Assembly (NCBI GenBank): GCA_013153845.1
Contig: JAADDS010000003.1
Span: forward strand, 1-34,550
Source: Methanococci archaeon
GTDB lineage: Archaea > AGJL01 > Methanococci > Methanococcales > Methanocaldococcaceae
Reading direction: 5' to 3'
Length of the DNA: 34,550 nt
In this document: positions 8,212 through 21,018 of the stretch, one piece after another
Position numbering within the stretch: position 1 is the stretch's first letter
How the letters are laid out: each line of letters opens with the position of its first letter
Notes under the pieces: generated by a model
What the model saw: only the letters and a program-made list of their open reading frames with translations
Told to the model about the DNA's origin: nothing
Database searches by the model: none
Translations under genes and position numbers: made by a program

Positions 8212-10146
8212 TTAATCCCCCATCTCTTTTAATAACTTTATTTCCTTATCTACATCGACATCCTCTACTCTTTTTACGATCATGATTAAATCCTCTTCCT
8301 CTTTCCTAACATTACCATAAAAAACAAATTCTTCTCCAAGTAGTTCACTTTCTATCATCTCAAATGGGATGTTCTTTAACTCTTCCTTACTCATCTTCAA
8401 CATTCTTTCAACTTTTTTATCGTAAACCCTACATATCAAAGTTCCTGTCCCATCATCTACTACAAAGTTTAGTCGTATTATCTCATCTGGGACAATTTCT
8501 CCACAGTTTGGGCAGATGTTTTCTCCTTCTTCAATTTTCCTTCTACAATGTGGGCATAAATACAGAAATACACTCTCATTCAGTATTTTAACAATTGCCC
8601 CCCTAACTTCTACTATTTCTCCATCTTCAATATCTGCTATAAATTTCCTACTGCTTTTTATTTCAACTCCTTGAGGATTTATAATTATTTTTGCATATTT
8701 TCCAAGCACCAGATCAATATAATCTCCCTTTTCCTTAACATAGGCGTGATTTATTTCCAAAATGTCTCCTTCTTTAATATCCATCTCAGCCAGATCACCC
8801 CATAATGTTAACCTTATAGTCCCACTTCCATCATCAAGCATTAAATTTCTAACTTTTCTTATTTTTCCATCTATTTCTAATTCGTTTATTCCATAATCTT
8901 CTAAAACTCTTGCTATTAAATTAACATCATTCCAATCCACGTTTCTTTTATATATATCTTCAATTTTGCAATAATCTAATTTATACTCTGGGGCTTCAAT
9001 ATTTTTGTCTTTAATAACCTCTGTCTCGAAAGTTGCTACCAAATCTGCTTTTTTATTACCTTCTCTATCGTAAAATGTTTTTATTCTACAATTTTTTATT
9101 TTAACAGCGTCTCCTTCTCGAATATCATCCAACAATGAAGTTTTATCTCCCCAGAAAGATACTCTAACTTTTCCTGTCCCATTTTGTAGAATAATATCTT
9201 GAACTTCTGCTTCTCTTCCACCTAAGTTTACTCTTTTTTTATTACTTATCGCAATAACTCTTCCTTTGACGTTTACCAACTCTCCATCATTATAATCGCT
9301 CAATTTTTCAATATCCACATCTTCTACATCTTTTTTTTCTCCTTTTCTCAATATTTCAATATTATTTGCTGAACATTCAACTCCTCCGTAGTAGCCCTCT
9401 TTTACATAGCCCTCAACTCTAACTATATCTCCTTTTTCTACTTCTGTTTCAGCCAGATCATCCCACAACGTAATTCTTACAGTTCCAGAATCATCTTTAA
9501 CTGTTATTGATTTCAACTTTCCAAAACTTCCGTCAGATTTCTTAAACTCCTTAATTGGAAAAACTGAGACAACCTCTCCTTCGATCACTGCGTTTGTGCC
9601 GGGGATTAATTCCTCTATTTTATATTTATCTTTTATCTCTGGAAGTTCCTCTTCGTAGTTTTCTAATTTTTTTATTTTTGTTTCTGAAGTTGAGCTTAGT
9701 TCGATATTGTTTTTCCATTTTCTTGCTCTTGCTCTCTCTACCTTTATTACATCTCCTTTTTCTACTTCTGTTTCAGCCAGATCATCCCACAACGTAATTC
9801 TTATAGCTCCTGAGGCATCTGCTACTCTTATACGTTTATATTTTCCAACACTACCATCTTTTCTCGTAAAGGTTTTTAGATCTGATGTTTCAACAACTAC
9901 TCCGACTATCTCAACCCCGATCTGCCCTTCCTTGATATCTTTAATTTGAAACTTTTCGCTCTTATCTTCTTTTTTTAGCAATCCTTTTTCATTAGCAATC
10001 ATCATCAAAGCAGCGTCTTTTAGTATTATTCCACCACTTTCTTCTATTTTTTTTTCAATAAGTTTGTCTAATTCATCTTCGGAAATATTAAGTTCTTTTG
10101 CAATTTTTCTTTTTAAATCTTTAAATTGTTCATAAGTTTTTGTCAT
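8212..10146 (-). CDS. rpa: Replication protein A, multi-OB-fold single-stranded DNA-binding protein
   Basis: 644 residues. Four successive OB folds can be followed by their repeated strands of the type [13 protein letters not shown]...EKGDxI (about residues 65-160, 175-265, 280-385 and 395-500). A zinc ribbon [19 protein letters not shown] begins at about residue 531, inside what looks like a fifth OB-like C-terminal unit. This matches the large single-chain RPA described from M. jannaschii (MJ1159, about 645 residues). It coats single-stranded DNA during replication and repair. The frame also offers a GTG at 10155 and an ATG at 10152, but GGTGAT directly before the ATG at 10146 makes that the best start. 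OB1 and OB2 share an exact 53-base repeat. Confidence 0.93.
   Translation of the reverse strand: MTKTYEQFKDLKRKIAKELNISEDELDKLIEKKIEESGGIILKDAALMMIANEKGLLKKEDKSEKFQIKDIKEGQIGVEIVGVVVETSDLKTFTRKDGSVGKYKRIRVADASGAIRITLWDDLAETEVEKGDVIKVERARARKWKNNIELSSTSETKIKKLENYEEELPEIKDKYKIEELIPGTNAVIEGEVVSVFPIKEFKKSDGSFGKLKSITVKDDSGTVRITLWDDLAETEVEKGDIVRVEGYVKEGYYGGVECSANNIEILRKGEKKDVEDVDIEKLSDYNDGELVNVKGRVIAISNKKRVNLGGREAEVQDIILQNGTGKVRVSFWGDKTSLLDDIREGDAVKIKNCRIKTFYDREGNKKADLVATFETEVIKDKNIEAPEYKLDYCKIEDIYKRNVDWNDVNLIARVLEDYGINELEIDGKIRKVRNLMLDDGSGTIRLTLWGDLAEMDIKEGDILEINHAYVKEKGDYIDLVLGKYAKIIINPQGVEIKSSRKFIADIEDGEIVEVRGAIVKILNESVFLYLCPHCRRKIEEGENICPNCGEIVPDEIIRLNFVVDDGTGTLICRVYDKKVERMLKMSKEELKNIPFEMIESELLGEEFVFYGNVRKEEEDLIMIVKRVEDVDVDKEIKLLKEMGD
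9427..9479. repeat. 53-bp exact direct repeat inside RPA, copy in OB2
   Basis: Identical to 9751-9803. It encodes the [17 protein letters not shown] segment of the second OB fold. Identity covers third codon positions, so it is more than protein-level conservation. Confidence 0.9.
9751..9803. repeat. 53-bp exact direct repeat inside RPA, copy in OB1
   Basis: Identical to 9427-9479, in the same codon frame, and encodes the same segment of the first OB fold. The bases immediately outside both copies differ. Confidence 0.9.
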
Positions 10147-10288
10147 AATCATCACCCGATCATCTTACATCCTCTAACTTTTTAATATTTTTATTTATTT
10201 CAGTTTTTTAATGTTTTTTGGTTGATTTTGTTAATCTTGTTGGTTGTTCTTATTTTTATTCCTATTTTTTAAACTGCATAAATTTGTG

Positions 10289-10320
10289 AATATATACCAA
10301 TAACTTGATATATACTTATC
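10289..10320 (-). promoter_or_regulatory. Probable RPA promoter in a 304-bp gap
   Basis: The gap 10147-10450 holds no gene. On the minus strand AAGTATATATCA (10317-10306) and GTATATATTC (10298-10289) are TATA-like boxes about 145-170 bp before the RPA start, implying a leader of more than 100 nt. The rest of the gap is T-rich on the plus strand. Confidence 0.4.
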
Positions 10321-10450
10321 CTATTAATTGTTCTTTGATAAACCTATAAATTATCGCTTATTTTGTATTCTTGATATTAAATATTAAATATCATAATTGT
10401 AATATTATAACTAAATGTATATCTATTGCCCAAAAATCTCATCTCCTGCT

Positions 10451-11368
10451 TTATAATCCTTTTAAAATCTCCAACCATGAACAAACCTTGCATAACTCCC
10501 CACTACACAAACTTCCACAAATTTTACACTTTTTTAAATTATTTTCTCTATACTCGATCAACTTTAATAAACTTTCATAGCCCCTGAGTATTCCAAACCT
10601 AACCCCTGGTTTATCTTCTTCTAACATTTCAATGATCTTTTTTATCTTATACCTATATGAGAGATGAGAGTATGGGCAGGGTTCTTTTTGATACTTTAAA
10701 TTATTTAATTTTGCATATAAAATGACTTCCTCTTCTGGAATTAATTTTAGGGGCTTTATTCTTTTCACAAAGTTAGTAGAGGATGAAACATCTTTTCCAA
10801 ATTGGATGATATTTTTAACATTACCTTCAATATAGTTCATAAGTATCGTTTGACAGAAATCATCCAAATTATGCCCTATTGCCAAATACGTGCAATTATT
10901 AAGGAAGGCATACTTGTTTAGTAAGTATCTTCTAACTACTCCACAAAACGAACATGGTTTTCCAACATTTAAGTATTTTAAATAATTTTTTTCTACTAAT
11001 TCGTCCATAGTATAATTAATTTCATCTTTAAAGGATATTATTCTCAAATCAATGTCAAATTCTTTACAGAACTCTACAACATACTTTTTTGCAACATCTC
11101 TAAATCCTTTTATGCCCTCATCAACAAAAAAACAAATTATTTCAGAATTTGGGATAGAATCATAAAATTTTTTTAAAATATATGTCATAACTAAGCTATC
11201 CTTGCCTCCACTAATTCCTACACCAATTCTTACATTATTTTTTATTACCTCTTTTCCTAATGCTTTTCTAACTCTCCTCTCCACATCTCTTTTAAAACAC
11301 TCCTCACAAAGCCATCTATTAGCATATCTTTGATAATATACACTTTCTCTACCGCAGGCACATTTCAT
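10451..11368 (-). CDS. ttuA: TtuA/Ncs6-type tRNA 2-thiolation enzyme
   Basis: 305 residues. An N-terminal zinc finger (Cys3, Cys5, Cys21, Cys24) is followed by the ATP pyrophosphatase P-loop SGGKDS at 53-58. Cys139 and Cys142 in PCSFC and Cys231 in PCPYSH correspond to the three ligands of the catalytic 4Fe-4S cluster in TtuA. GHNLDD lies at 165-170, and a C-terminal zinc ribbon (Cys281, 284, 293, 296) closes the protein. Such enzymes adenylate a tRNA uridine and exchange its O2 for sulfur. Whether the target is U54 (TtuA) or U34 (NcsA) cannot be decided by eye. The start MKCACG at 11368 is preferred over the open frame that extends to 11434, because the zinc finger begins there. Probably equivalent to MJ1157. 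Confidence 0.88.
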   Translation of the reverse strand: MKCACGRESVYYQRYANRWLCEECFKRDVERRVRKALGKEVIKNNVRIGVGISGGKDSLVMTYILKKFYDSIPNSEIICFFVDEGIKGFRDVAKKYVVEFCKEFDIDLRIISFKDEINYTMDELVEKNYLKYLNVGKPCSFCGVVRRYLLNKYAFLNNCTYLAIGHNLDDFCQTILMNYIEGNVKNIIQFGKDVSSSTNFVKRIKPLKLIPEEEVILYAKLNNLKYQKEPCPYSHLSYRYKIKKIIEMLEEDKPGVRFGILRGYESLLKLIEYRENNLKKCKICGSLCSGELCKVCSWLEILKGL

Positions 11369-11411
11369 TCTTCCACACCCTTTGATGCTTAAAGCTACCT
11401 TCCATGATCTA

Positions 11412-11453
11412 AAAAGTAATATATAATAGCACATCTCATAATAATATATAGAA
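11412..11453. promoter_or_regulatory. Back-to-back promoters of ttuA and the zinc-ribbon gene
   Basis: The 114-bp divergent gap has a minus-strand TATA-like stretch at about 11414-11430 (CTATTATATATTAC) for ttuA and a plus-strand one at 11439-11452 (ATAATATATAGA) for the zinc-ribbon gene, only a few bases apart, so the two transcription starts may compete. Confidence 0.5.
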
Positions 11454-11482
11454 CCAATCGTGGGGAGATACTTGGTGATCTT

Positions 11483-11830
11483 ATGGATAAGTGGACATTA
11501 AAAAAATCTGCTGAATGTTTTAATTGCAAAACGATAGCGGAGCAAATAATAGAGATCTATGCAAATCAGGCGTTTGTCAAGTGTAGTAATTGTGGAGCCA
11601 CAAGATACTATATTTTAAGAAGGGTGGGGATTGAAGATGAAGACATAATCAACGAAGAGAAAAATAGAAAGCATAAATATGAACCGTGGTTTTTAGAAAA
11701 AACTACAATTTGTTTCAATTGTAAAAAAGAGGCAGTGCAAGATATTGTGATAACAGAAACAAAGATGATCGTTAGATGTAGAAATTGCGGATTTACAAGG
11801 GTTTATCAATTCCATCTCTTGGAAGTGTAA
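11483..11830 (+). CDS. Tandem zinc-ribbon protein, function unknown
   Basis: 115 residues made of two similar halves. Each half contains CFNCK, a strand, then CSNCG or CRNCG (Cys12, Cys15, Cys34, Cys37 and Cys77, Cys80, Cys99, Cys102), that is, two four-cysteine zinc ribbons joined by a charged linker rich in Glu, Lys and Arg. The duplication is visible as AECFNCK...CSNCGATRYY against TICFNCK...CRNCGFTRVY. I do not recognise a named family; binding to nucleic acid or protein is plausible for such ribbons. It is divergent from ttuA and lies upstream of cdc48, which has its own promoter. GGTGAT three bases before the ATG supports the start. Confidence 0.75.
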   Translation: MDKWTLKKSAECFNCKTIAEQIIEIYANQAFVKCSNCGATRYYILRRVGIEDEDIINEEKNRKHKYEPWFLEKTTICFNCKKEAVQDIVITETKMIVRCRNCGFTRVYQFHLLEV

Positions 11831-11844
11831 AGGTCATGCACAGA

Positions 11845-11862
11845 ACCGTAAAGTATATATAG
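11845..11862 (+). promoter_or_regulatory. Strong archaeal promoter for cdc48
   Basis: CCGTAAAG (BRE-like) followed by TATATATA at 11853-11861, about 170 bp before the cdc48 ATG, implying a leader of about 145 nt. The same AAAGTATATATA core occurs before the genes at 24486 and 25858. Confidence 0.65.
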
Positions 11863-15900
<4,038 letters not shown>

Positions 15901-15906
15901 TCCCTA

Positions 15907-15975
15907 CAATTTTTTGAATTTTTTAGATTTTCTTTTTTATTTTTTATTTAATTATTTTATTTATCTTTTTAGTTT
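15907..15975 (+). terminator. T-tract terminator after cdc48
   Basis: Five or more runs of four to seven T start a few bases after the cdc48 TAA and fill most of the 113-bp gap before the convergent gene at 16014. Confidence 0.55.
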
Positions 15976-16013
15976 GTTTAGTATTTTTCTTTAAAAACTT
16001 TTAAAAATTTTCA

Positions 16014-16559
16014 TTAGCTTTCTAAGCATCTTTTGTGTCTTATTATCTCAAAATCAATATTGTAGTATTTTTTTATTTCTGATCGTAAATTTTCAGCAAA
16101 TTTTTTACCATCTTCCTCTTTTTCAAATCCTAAAACCCATATTCCCCACATCGTTTCCCAGTTTGATGAGAGTTTACACGTTTCTTTTAGAGGTGTTTTT
16201 CCATAAAACTTATGAATTATAATTTTTTTATTCTTCCAATCAATGTATAGGGCATAATTTTCTCCTTCAATGTCCATGTTTTCGATATGTTCTCCATAAG
16301 CCATTTTATCTTTAAGATTTTTTTCCAAATAGATTTTTATAAACTTACTAAGTGGTAGTCGAGAAATTTTTATTCTTGCATTTTTAAACATTTCTTCCAA
16401 TATTTCTTCTATTTCCTCTTCTTCAATCCAATTTAATACTTTGGGAAGCAAGATTGTTATGTATCTGTCTCCATCAATCTCTATATCTAAAATTTTTAGA
16501 TAATCGTCTAAAATTCCAAAGTGTCTTAAAATATTAATTAGTTTTTCGATTTCATCCAT
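16014..16559 (-). CDS. Unknown 181-residue protein coupled to a HEPN-like gene
   Basis: I do not recognise this family. The N-terminal 75 residues are charged and helical ([20 protein letters not shown]). The middle has a beta-rich stretch ([22 protein letters not shown]), then a Trp-rich [12 protein letters not shown] motif and a C-terminal helix and strand ending HKRCLES. No membrane segment or cofactor motif is visible. The upstream HEPN-like gene ends in GAGGAATGA: an ATG at 16565 would overlap its stop, but GAGGA is better spaced (six bases) for the ATG at 16559, which I use. The tight three-gene arrangement with wecC suggests co-translation with the HEPN-like partner. Possibilities include an antitoxin or a regulator, with no direct evidence. 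Confidence 0.7.
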   Translation of the reverse strand: MDEIEKLINILRHFGILDDYLKILDIEIDGDRYITILLPKVLNWIEEEEIEEILEEMFKNARIKISRLPLSKFIKIYLEKNLKDKMAYGEHIENMDIEGENYALYIDWKNKKIIIHKFYGKTPLKETCKLSSNWETMWGIWVLGFEKEEDGKKFAENLRSEIKKYYNIDFEIIRHKRCLES

Positions 16560-16561
16560 AA

Positions 16562-17032
16562 TCATTCCTCTAACATTATATATAACTTCAACAATTTTTC
16601 GATAATTTCGAGTTTTTCTATTATTATAGAGATCAGTTGATTTTTTCGATATGTGTAGAGTTCCTGCCTTAATATATGTAGATAATGAAAAAATTTTAAT
16701 CTAAGATAGCTCTCTTTAAACTCTTCCCAGTGTTCTTCGTAGTGCTTTCCGTGCTCTAATTTTGGAGAGAGGATATAATCAGAAGCATGCCTATAAAGTT
16801 TTAAATCCATCAAAAAGTTTCTTATTTTTTTGCTAAAATTTAAATATCGATCTTTATTATGCCAATTTTCTACATCCTTTTTTATATTGTATTCAAATGC
16901 ATTTAGCAGATATAACACCCCATAGTAAAATCTTGACACAAAAGTTCTTAAATCAAAGTCCTTCAATGCGTTGATACAACTCTCTAAGAAGTGAATACAT
17001 TCTTTTAAATATTCATCATTCAGATCATGCAT
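16562..17032 (-). CDS. HEPN-like helical protein
   Basis: 156 residues, almost all helix. [18 protein letters not shown] and [12 protein letters not shown] resemble the helix-2 (SRAYYAMFYAARALL-like) and RxxADY blocks of the HEPN family PF05168. A clear RNase RX4-6H motif is not evident, so it may be a non-catalytic member. HEPN proteins often work as RNases or toxins, usually with a nucleotidyltransferase partner; here the partner gene is of unknown type. The start at 17032 has GGTGAT six bases upstream and overlaps the end of wecC by 8 bp; earlier ATGs at 17041 and 17053 are possible but lack spacing. It overlaps or abuts the next gene as well, indicating coupling. Confidence 0.6.
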   Translation of the reverse strand: MHDLNDEYLKECIHFLESCINALKDFDLRTFVSRFYYGVLYLLNAFEYNIKKDVENWHNKDRYLNFSKKIRNFLMDLKLYRHASDYILSPKLEHGKHYEEHWEEFKESYLRLKFFHYLHILRQELYTYRKNQLISIIIEKLEIIEKLLKLYIMLEE

Positions 17033-18341
17033 TTTTACCATCACCCAATACATACACCTTAAACCCTACATCTCTCCACAAGTTTCTATCTATTATATTT
17101 TTAGTATCTAATATAACTTTATTTCTCATTTTTGAGGCAATTTTTATCAATTTTTCTTTATCAAATGACTTATATTCATCATGATCAGTTAAAATAACAA
17201 CCATATCTGCATTTTCTATCGCATGATCTAAATCATATAAGGGATATTTAAATTCATTGGCGTATTTATCATAACATCTGACTTCAAAACCCTCTTTTAT
17301 TAGTTCTTCAACAACTCTCTCTGCTGGACTTTCTCTTGTATCGTCAACATTTCCTTTGTATGTGATTCCAAAGACGGAGATTATCTTTTTTTCTTTGTTA
17401 TTATCTTTTTTATTGTCTATATCATTTAAAATTTTCCTGATCTTCTCAACGACAAATAGAGGCATTGAATCGTTTAACTCTCTTGCAGTTCTTATTAATT
17501 TAGCATTCTTTGATTTTTCAATAATAAACCATGGATCTATGCTTATACAGTGCCCTCCAACGCCTGGCCCAGGTTTTAAAATATTGACTCTCGGGTGTTG
17601 ATTGGCTAATTTTATTGCCTCCCAAACATCAATACCGATCTCTTCAGCTATTTTCGCAAACTCATTGGCTAATGCAATATTAACATCCCTATAAGTGTTT
17701 TCCATTAACTTTACCATTTCAGCCGTTTTTGCATCGGTTAAATAGATCCTACCCACTACAAAGGATTCATAGATCTCTTTTGCCATCTTTGCTGATGTTT
17801 CATCAACCCCTCCAATCACTCGATCGTTTTCAACCAACTCTCTCAATATATTTCCGGGTAGAACTCTCTCTGGGCAGTGGGCTAAGTGTATCTTTTTCTG
17901 TTTTGATAAAAAATTGTAGATCTCTTCTGTTGTTCCAGGGGGGATCGTGCTCTCTATTATTATGAGATTTCCATCTTCTAAGAGTGGACGCAGGTTTTTC
18001 ACTGCTTCATTTAAATATGTTAAATCACATTTTTTTTCTCCATCAATTTCGATACATGGAGTAGGAACACATATAATATATACATCAGCTTTCTCAGGTT
18101 TCGTTTGAACTTTTAGGTTTCCAGAACTTATGGCTCCTTTAACTAATGTCATTAGATCCTTCTCAGTAGTTTTGAATGTTAAATTTTTTATCTCTTCAAC
18201 CCTCTTTTCATTTATATCTACTCCAACAACGTTAAAACCTTGTATTGCAAGCATTGAAGCAGTTGGTAAACCGATATATCCCAAACCAATAACACATATT
18301 TTTTTGTTTTCTTTATTTTCGTTTTTAGCTTGTTCTCTCAT
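17025..18341 (-). CDS. wecC: UDP-N-acetyl-D-mannosamine dehydrogenase
   Basis: 438 residues of the UDP-glucose/ManNAc dehydrogenase family. The NAD-binding GLGYIGLP starts at residue 19; [22 protein letters not shown] and [15 protein letters not shown] follow, with the catalytic Cys in GGHC. IDPWF and overall similarity favour the UDP-ManNAc enzyme (MJ0428-like) over UDP-glucose dehydrogenase. It oxidises UDP-ManNAc twice with NAD+ to the uronic acid used in surface glycans and N-glycans. No other sugar gene is close. Unlike the second dehydrogenase of M. jannaschii (MJ1054), it has no intein. GGGGAT before the ATG supports the start. Its 3' end overlaps the HEPN-like gene. Confidence 0.85.
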   Translation of the reverse strand: MREQAKNENKENKKICVIGLGYIGLPTASMLAIQGFNVVGVDINEKRVEEIKNLTFKTTEKDLMTLVKGAISSGNLKVQTKPEKADVYIICVPTPCIEIDGEKKCDLTYLNEAVKNLRPLLEDGNLIIIESTIPPGTTEEIYNFLSKQKKIHLAHCPERVLPGNILRELVENDRVIGGVDETSAKMAKEIYESFVVGRIYLTDAKTAEMVKLMENTYRDVNIALANEFAKIAEEIGIDVWEAIKLANQHPRVNILKPGPGVGGHCISIDPWFIIEKSKNAKLIRTARELNDSMPLFVVEKIRKILNDIDNKKDNNKEKKIISVFGITYKGNVDDTRESPAERVVEELIKEGFEVRCYDKYANEFKYPLYDLDHAIENADMVVILTDHDEYKSFDKEKLIKIASKMRNKVILDTKNIIDRNLWRDVGFKVYVLGDGKNA

Positions 18342-18743
18342 CGTATCCCCAAAACAGCGATAATATTAATTTTTTAAATTTTTTTCTTATATTTTGCTTA
18401 TTTGGTTATTTCATATTATTTTTTACTTTTTGATAAATTCATAGATCATATTTATTTTTTTTATTTTTTATTTTAGGAGATTGAATATATATTCGTTCAT
18501 TTTTAAAGTTTTTATACTCCTACTTCCTATTAGTCCTAAGTTATTTTTCTATATATTTCAGCCGTAAAATAAATACCTCCTACTATAAAAATTTAAAATC
18601 TAAAAAATAATAGCAGTTTATGTTAATATATATAAAATTGTATCGATTAAAACATAAGAAATCAAAGGAACAAAAAACATCCCAAATAATGTATAATTAA
18701 AAGATAAAAGATAATTAAAAGATCAAAAATATGGAGAATGAAA
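18342..18743. promoter_or_regulatory. 402-bp gap between lonB and wecC
   Basis: No gene found on either strand. The minus-strand start of the gap (from 18743 downwards) has T-runs fit to end lonB. A perfect 12-bp palindrome GAATATATATTC at 18483-18494 could act as TATA box for wecC. A GGAGGT-like site (minus strand, 18575-18581) is not followed by a usable start codon. Confidence 0.35.
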
Positions 18744-20714
18744 TTATGCCTTTACCTCGCTTTTTTCTTCTTTCTTATTATCTTTTTTTATAGAGCTCAA
18801 ATCAAATACAAGCGGAACTATCTCATCTAACGTCTTAACTGGAATTATTTCAATACCCTCTGTCTCTATAACATCTATCATATTCGCTTCTGGAATAATA
18901 ACCCTCTTAAATCCATATCTTCTCGCTGCCTCTATCTTTTCATTAACTCCTCCAATTGCTAAAACATTTCCACTTAAATCTAAACTTCCTGTTATTGCAA
19001 AGTCCTGTTTTAATGGAATTTCTAATAAAGCGGATATTATTGCTAAACAAACAGCAGCAGTTGCACTATCTCCATCTATTTTGGAATAAGATTGGCTAAA
19101 TTGTATGTAAATTTCTTTATTTGTCAGATCTATATCTTTCTCTGGAAGTGGTAGTTTTTTCTCTGAGACGAGTTTTTTTGATAACGCAGAGGCAAGAGTT
19201 ATCGAATGTTTTGCAATATCTCCACTAATGTTTAACAAATGAGTTCCCGGATTTTTAGAATCGAGTATTTGGACTATTATTTTAGTTACATCTCCTATTC
19301 CACCACTTCCAATAACCGCCAATCCATAAACAACCCCAACTTTTGGAGTATCATTTGGAACGATATGTTTGTATCTTTTAAAGTTTTTAATGTAGTTAAG
19401 AGCCACCTGTTTTTCCATACTGTATATTCCAGTATCAAAGACCTTTCTTACGTGTTCGGCAGTTATATATACTTTATTTTTCTTATCTTTCTGAGTTTCT
19501 GGGTTGTAATTTCCTTTTTCGTCGAAATTACCTAACAACTCTTCGACTTCTTTACCCATTGCCACATCATTGGCCATTTTAATTATATTGGCAAGCAATC
19601 TTAATCTTAATGTTAATTTATCCTTGGATCCTGCTAAATATTCAGCAATTCTAACAACTTCACAGCAACCGTCATATGTCATTGGATTTAAATTGTTGTT
19701 TTTTATCTCCTGAACTATAAATTGCAATAGTTTATCTCTATTTTCCAAAGTGTTGTCCATCTTGTTTTTTAGAACGATCTTATAGTCGATCCTATCTAAA
19801 AGTGGAGCTCTCAAATTGTAAACATCATCCATGTTTCCAGACATTATTAGGATGAAATCACAAGGTATTGGATTTGTTTCAACCGTTGCTCCGCTTGAAT
19901 TAGGATTTCTACCGCTTATTGGAAGTTGTTTATCTTGTAGAGCTGTTAATATATAGTCCTGAACATCTAACGGCATTGTTTTAATTTCATCTACGTATAG
20001 GATTCCTCTGTGGGCTTCGTGAATAGCCCCTAAAATTATCCTTTTGTGAGGAGGAGTTCCTAATGGCGGTCTTCCTCCAAGAGGACAGTGTTTTATATCT
20101 CCTAATAATCTTGTAACGTTGTAAGCACTTGCCCTTACAAGTGGTCTTTTTTTACATTCATAGAGAAGGACGGGTTTTAAATCGGAGGGGTTTATATTTC
20201 CTGCCATGGATGTTCGTGATGCTCCCATTATGCTCGTCAATATAATTACAAATCCAAATATTAAAACAATTAGTGATGCAATTGAAACTGCTGCAAGTAG
20301 ATACTGCTCAGGCAGGAATTTTAATAGATACTCTGAAATTAAAATTGCACCTATCATTATGAGTATTAAAGTCGTGGAGTTTGGAGTTTTAAAGTCCAAT
20401 TTTGGCATTTCTTTATGCTCCTCTTTATACTCTCCATCTATAACCTCAACAATAGGCCTCTCCATATTCTTTAAATTTGGTTTTGCAATTATATAATAGG
20501 GTTTAAATTCTCCAAAATCCGATATTATCTCGCCTACTGCTTTAACAATCATCGATTTTCCAACTCCTGGCTCTCCAAGGAGGATCACATTTCTTTTATT
20601 TTTTACAGCAGATACGATGATTTTTACTGCCTCATCCTGCCCAATAACTTGATCTATCAATCTTGGTGAGGGTTCTGGGAGTTCTTCAGTGGTTTTAAAG
20701 TTCATTGAAAACAT
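18744..20714 (-). CDS. lonB: Membrane-anchored ATP-dependent protease LonB
   Basis: 656 residues. Walker A GEPGVGKS lies at 47-54. Inserted between Walker A and Walker B are two hydrophobic segments (about 115-131 and 138-160) that anchor the archaeal enzyme in the membrane. Walker B GILYVDE follows at about 237-243. The protease domain holds the Ser550 (GDSAT) and Lys593 (GGVNEK) dyad, the same numbers I recall for M. jannaschii LonB. A charged Lys/Glu tail ends the chain. It degrades misfolded and membrane proteins. GGGTG six bases before the ATG fixes the start, and a TATA box lies just upstream. Complete, no anomalies. Confidence 0.95.
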   Translation of the reverse strand: MFSMNFKTTEELPEPSPRLIDQVIGQDEAVKIIVSAVKNKRNVILLGEPGVGKSMIVKAVGEIISDFGEFKPYYIIAKPNLKNMERPIVEVIDGEYKEEHKEMPKLDFKTPNSTTLILIMIGAILISEYLLKFLPEQYLLAAVSIASLIVLIFGFVIILTSIMGASRTSMAGNINPSDLKPVLLYECKKRPLVRASAYNVTRLLGDIKHCPLGGRPPLGTPPHKRIILGAIHEAHRGILYVDEIKTMPLDVQDYILTALQDKQLPISGRNPNSSGATVETNPIPCDFILIMSGNMDDVYNLRAPLLDRIDYKIVLKNKMDNTLENRDKLLQFIVQEIKNNNLNPMTYDGCCEVVRIAEYLAGSKDKLTLRLRLLANIIKMANDVAMGKEVEELLGNFDEKGNYNPETQKDKKNKVYITAEHVRKVFDTGIYSMEKQVALNYIKNFKRYKHIVPNDTPKVGVVYGLAVIGSGGIGDVTKIIVQILDSKNPGTHLLNISGDIAKHSITLASALSKKLVSEKKLPLPEKDIDLTNKEIYIQFSQSYSKIDGDSATAAVCLAIISALLEIPLKQDFAITGSLDLSGNVLAIGGVNEKIEAARRYGFKRVIIPEANMIDVIETEGIEIIPVKTLDEIVPLVFDLSSIKKDNKKEEKSEVKA

Positions 20715-20744
20715 GCTAACACCCTTATAGAGATAATATGATAA

Positions 20745-20762
20745 ATTAATATATATGAACCT
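20745..20762 (-). promoter_or_regulatory. lonB promoter in the divergent gap 20715-21018
   Basis: Minus-strand TTCATATATATTA at about 20759-20747 lies some 30-45 bp before the lonB ATG, giving a very short leader. The remaining bases of the 304-bp gap towards the plus-strand gene are A/T-rich, with no clear second promoter and no gene. Confidence 0.5.
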
Positions 20763-21018
20763 ACAAAATGTTAGATAATTTTATAAAATTGCGTTTATAC
20801 TTGTAGATGTAAAACATATTTAAAGTTTTGTGTTAGAGTTTAATTGAAAATTTTTAAAATTTTTTGGGTTTATTTTGGATATGAAAAAGAACTAACTTAC
20901 TATTACTGGCTTTTCATTATAGAACATTTTAATTTAAAACTCCAAATCAAATATTCAATAGGATTTAATAAAATTGATAAAATAAAAGGTTAAAAAGAAA
21001 AAACTAATGGTGAAAATT

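Noticed and set aside
18575-18581. Minus-strand GGAGGT that looks like a ribosome-binding site
   Set aside because: No ATG, GTG or TTG follows at usable distance and the frame soon hits a stop, so no small gene can be supported.
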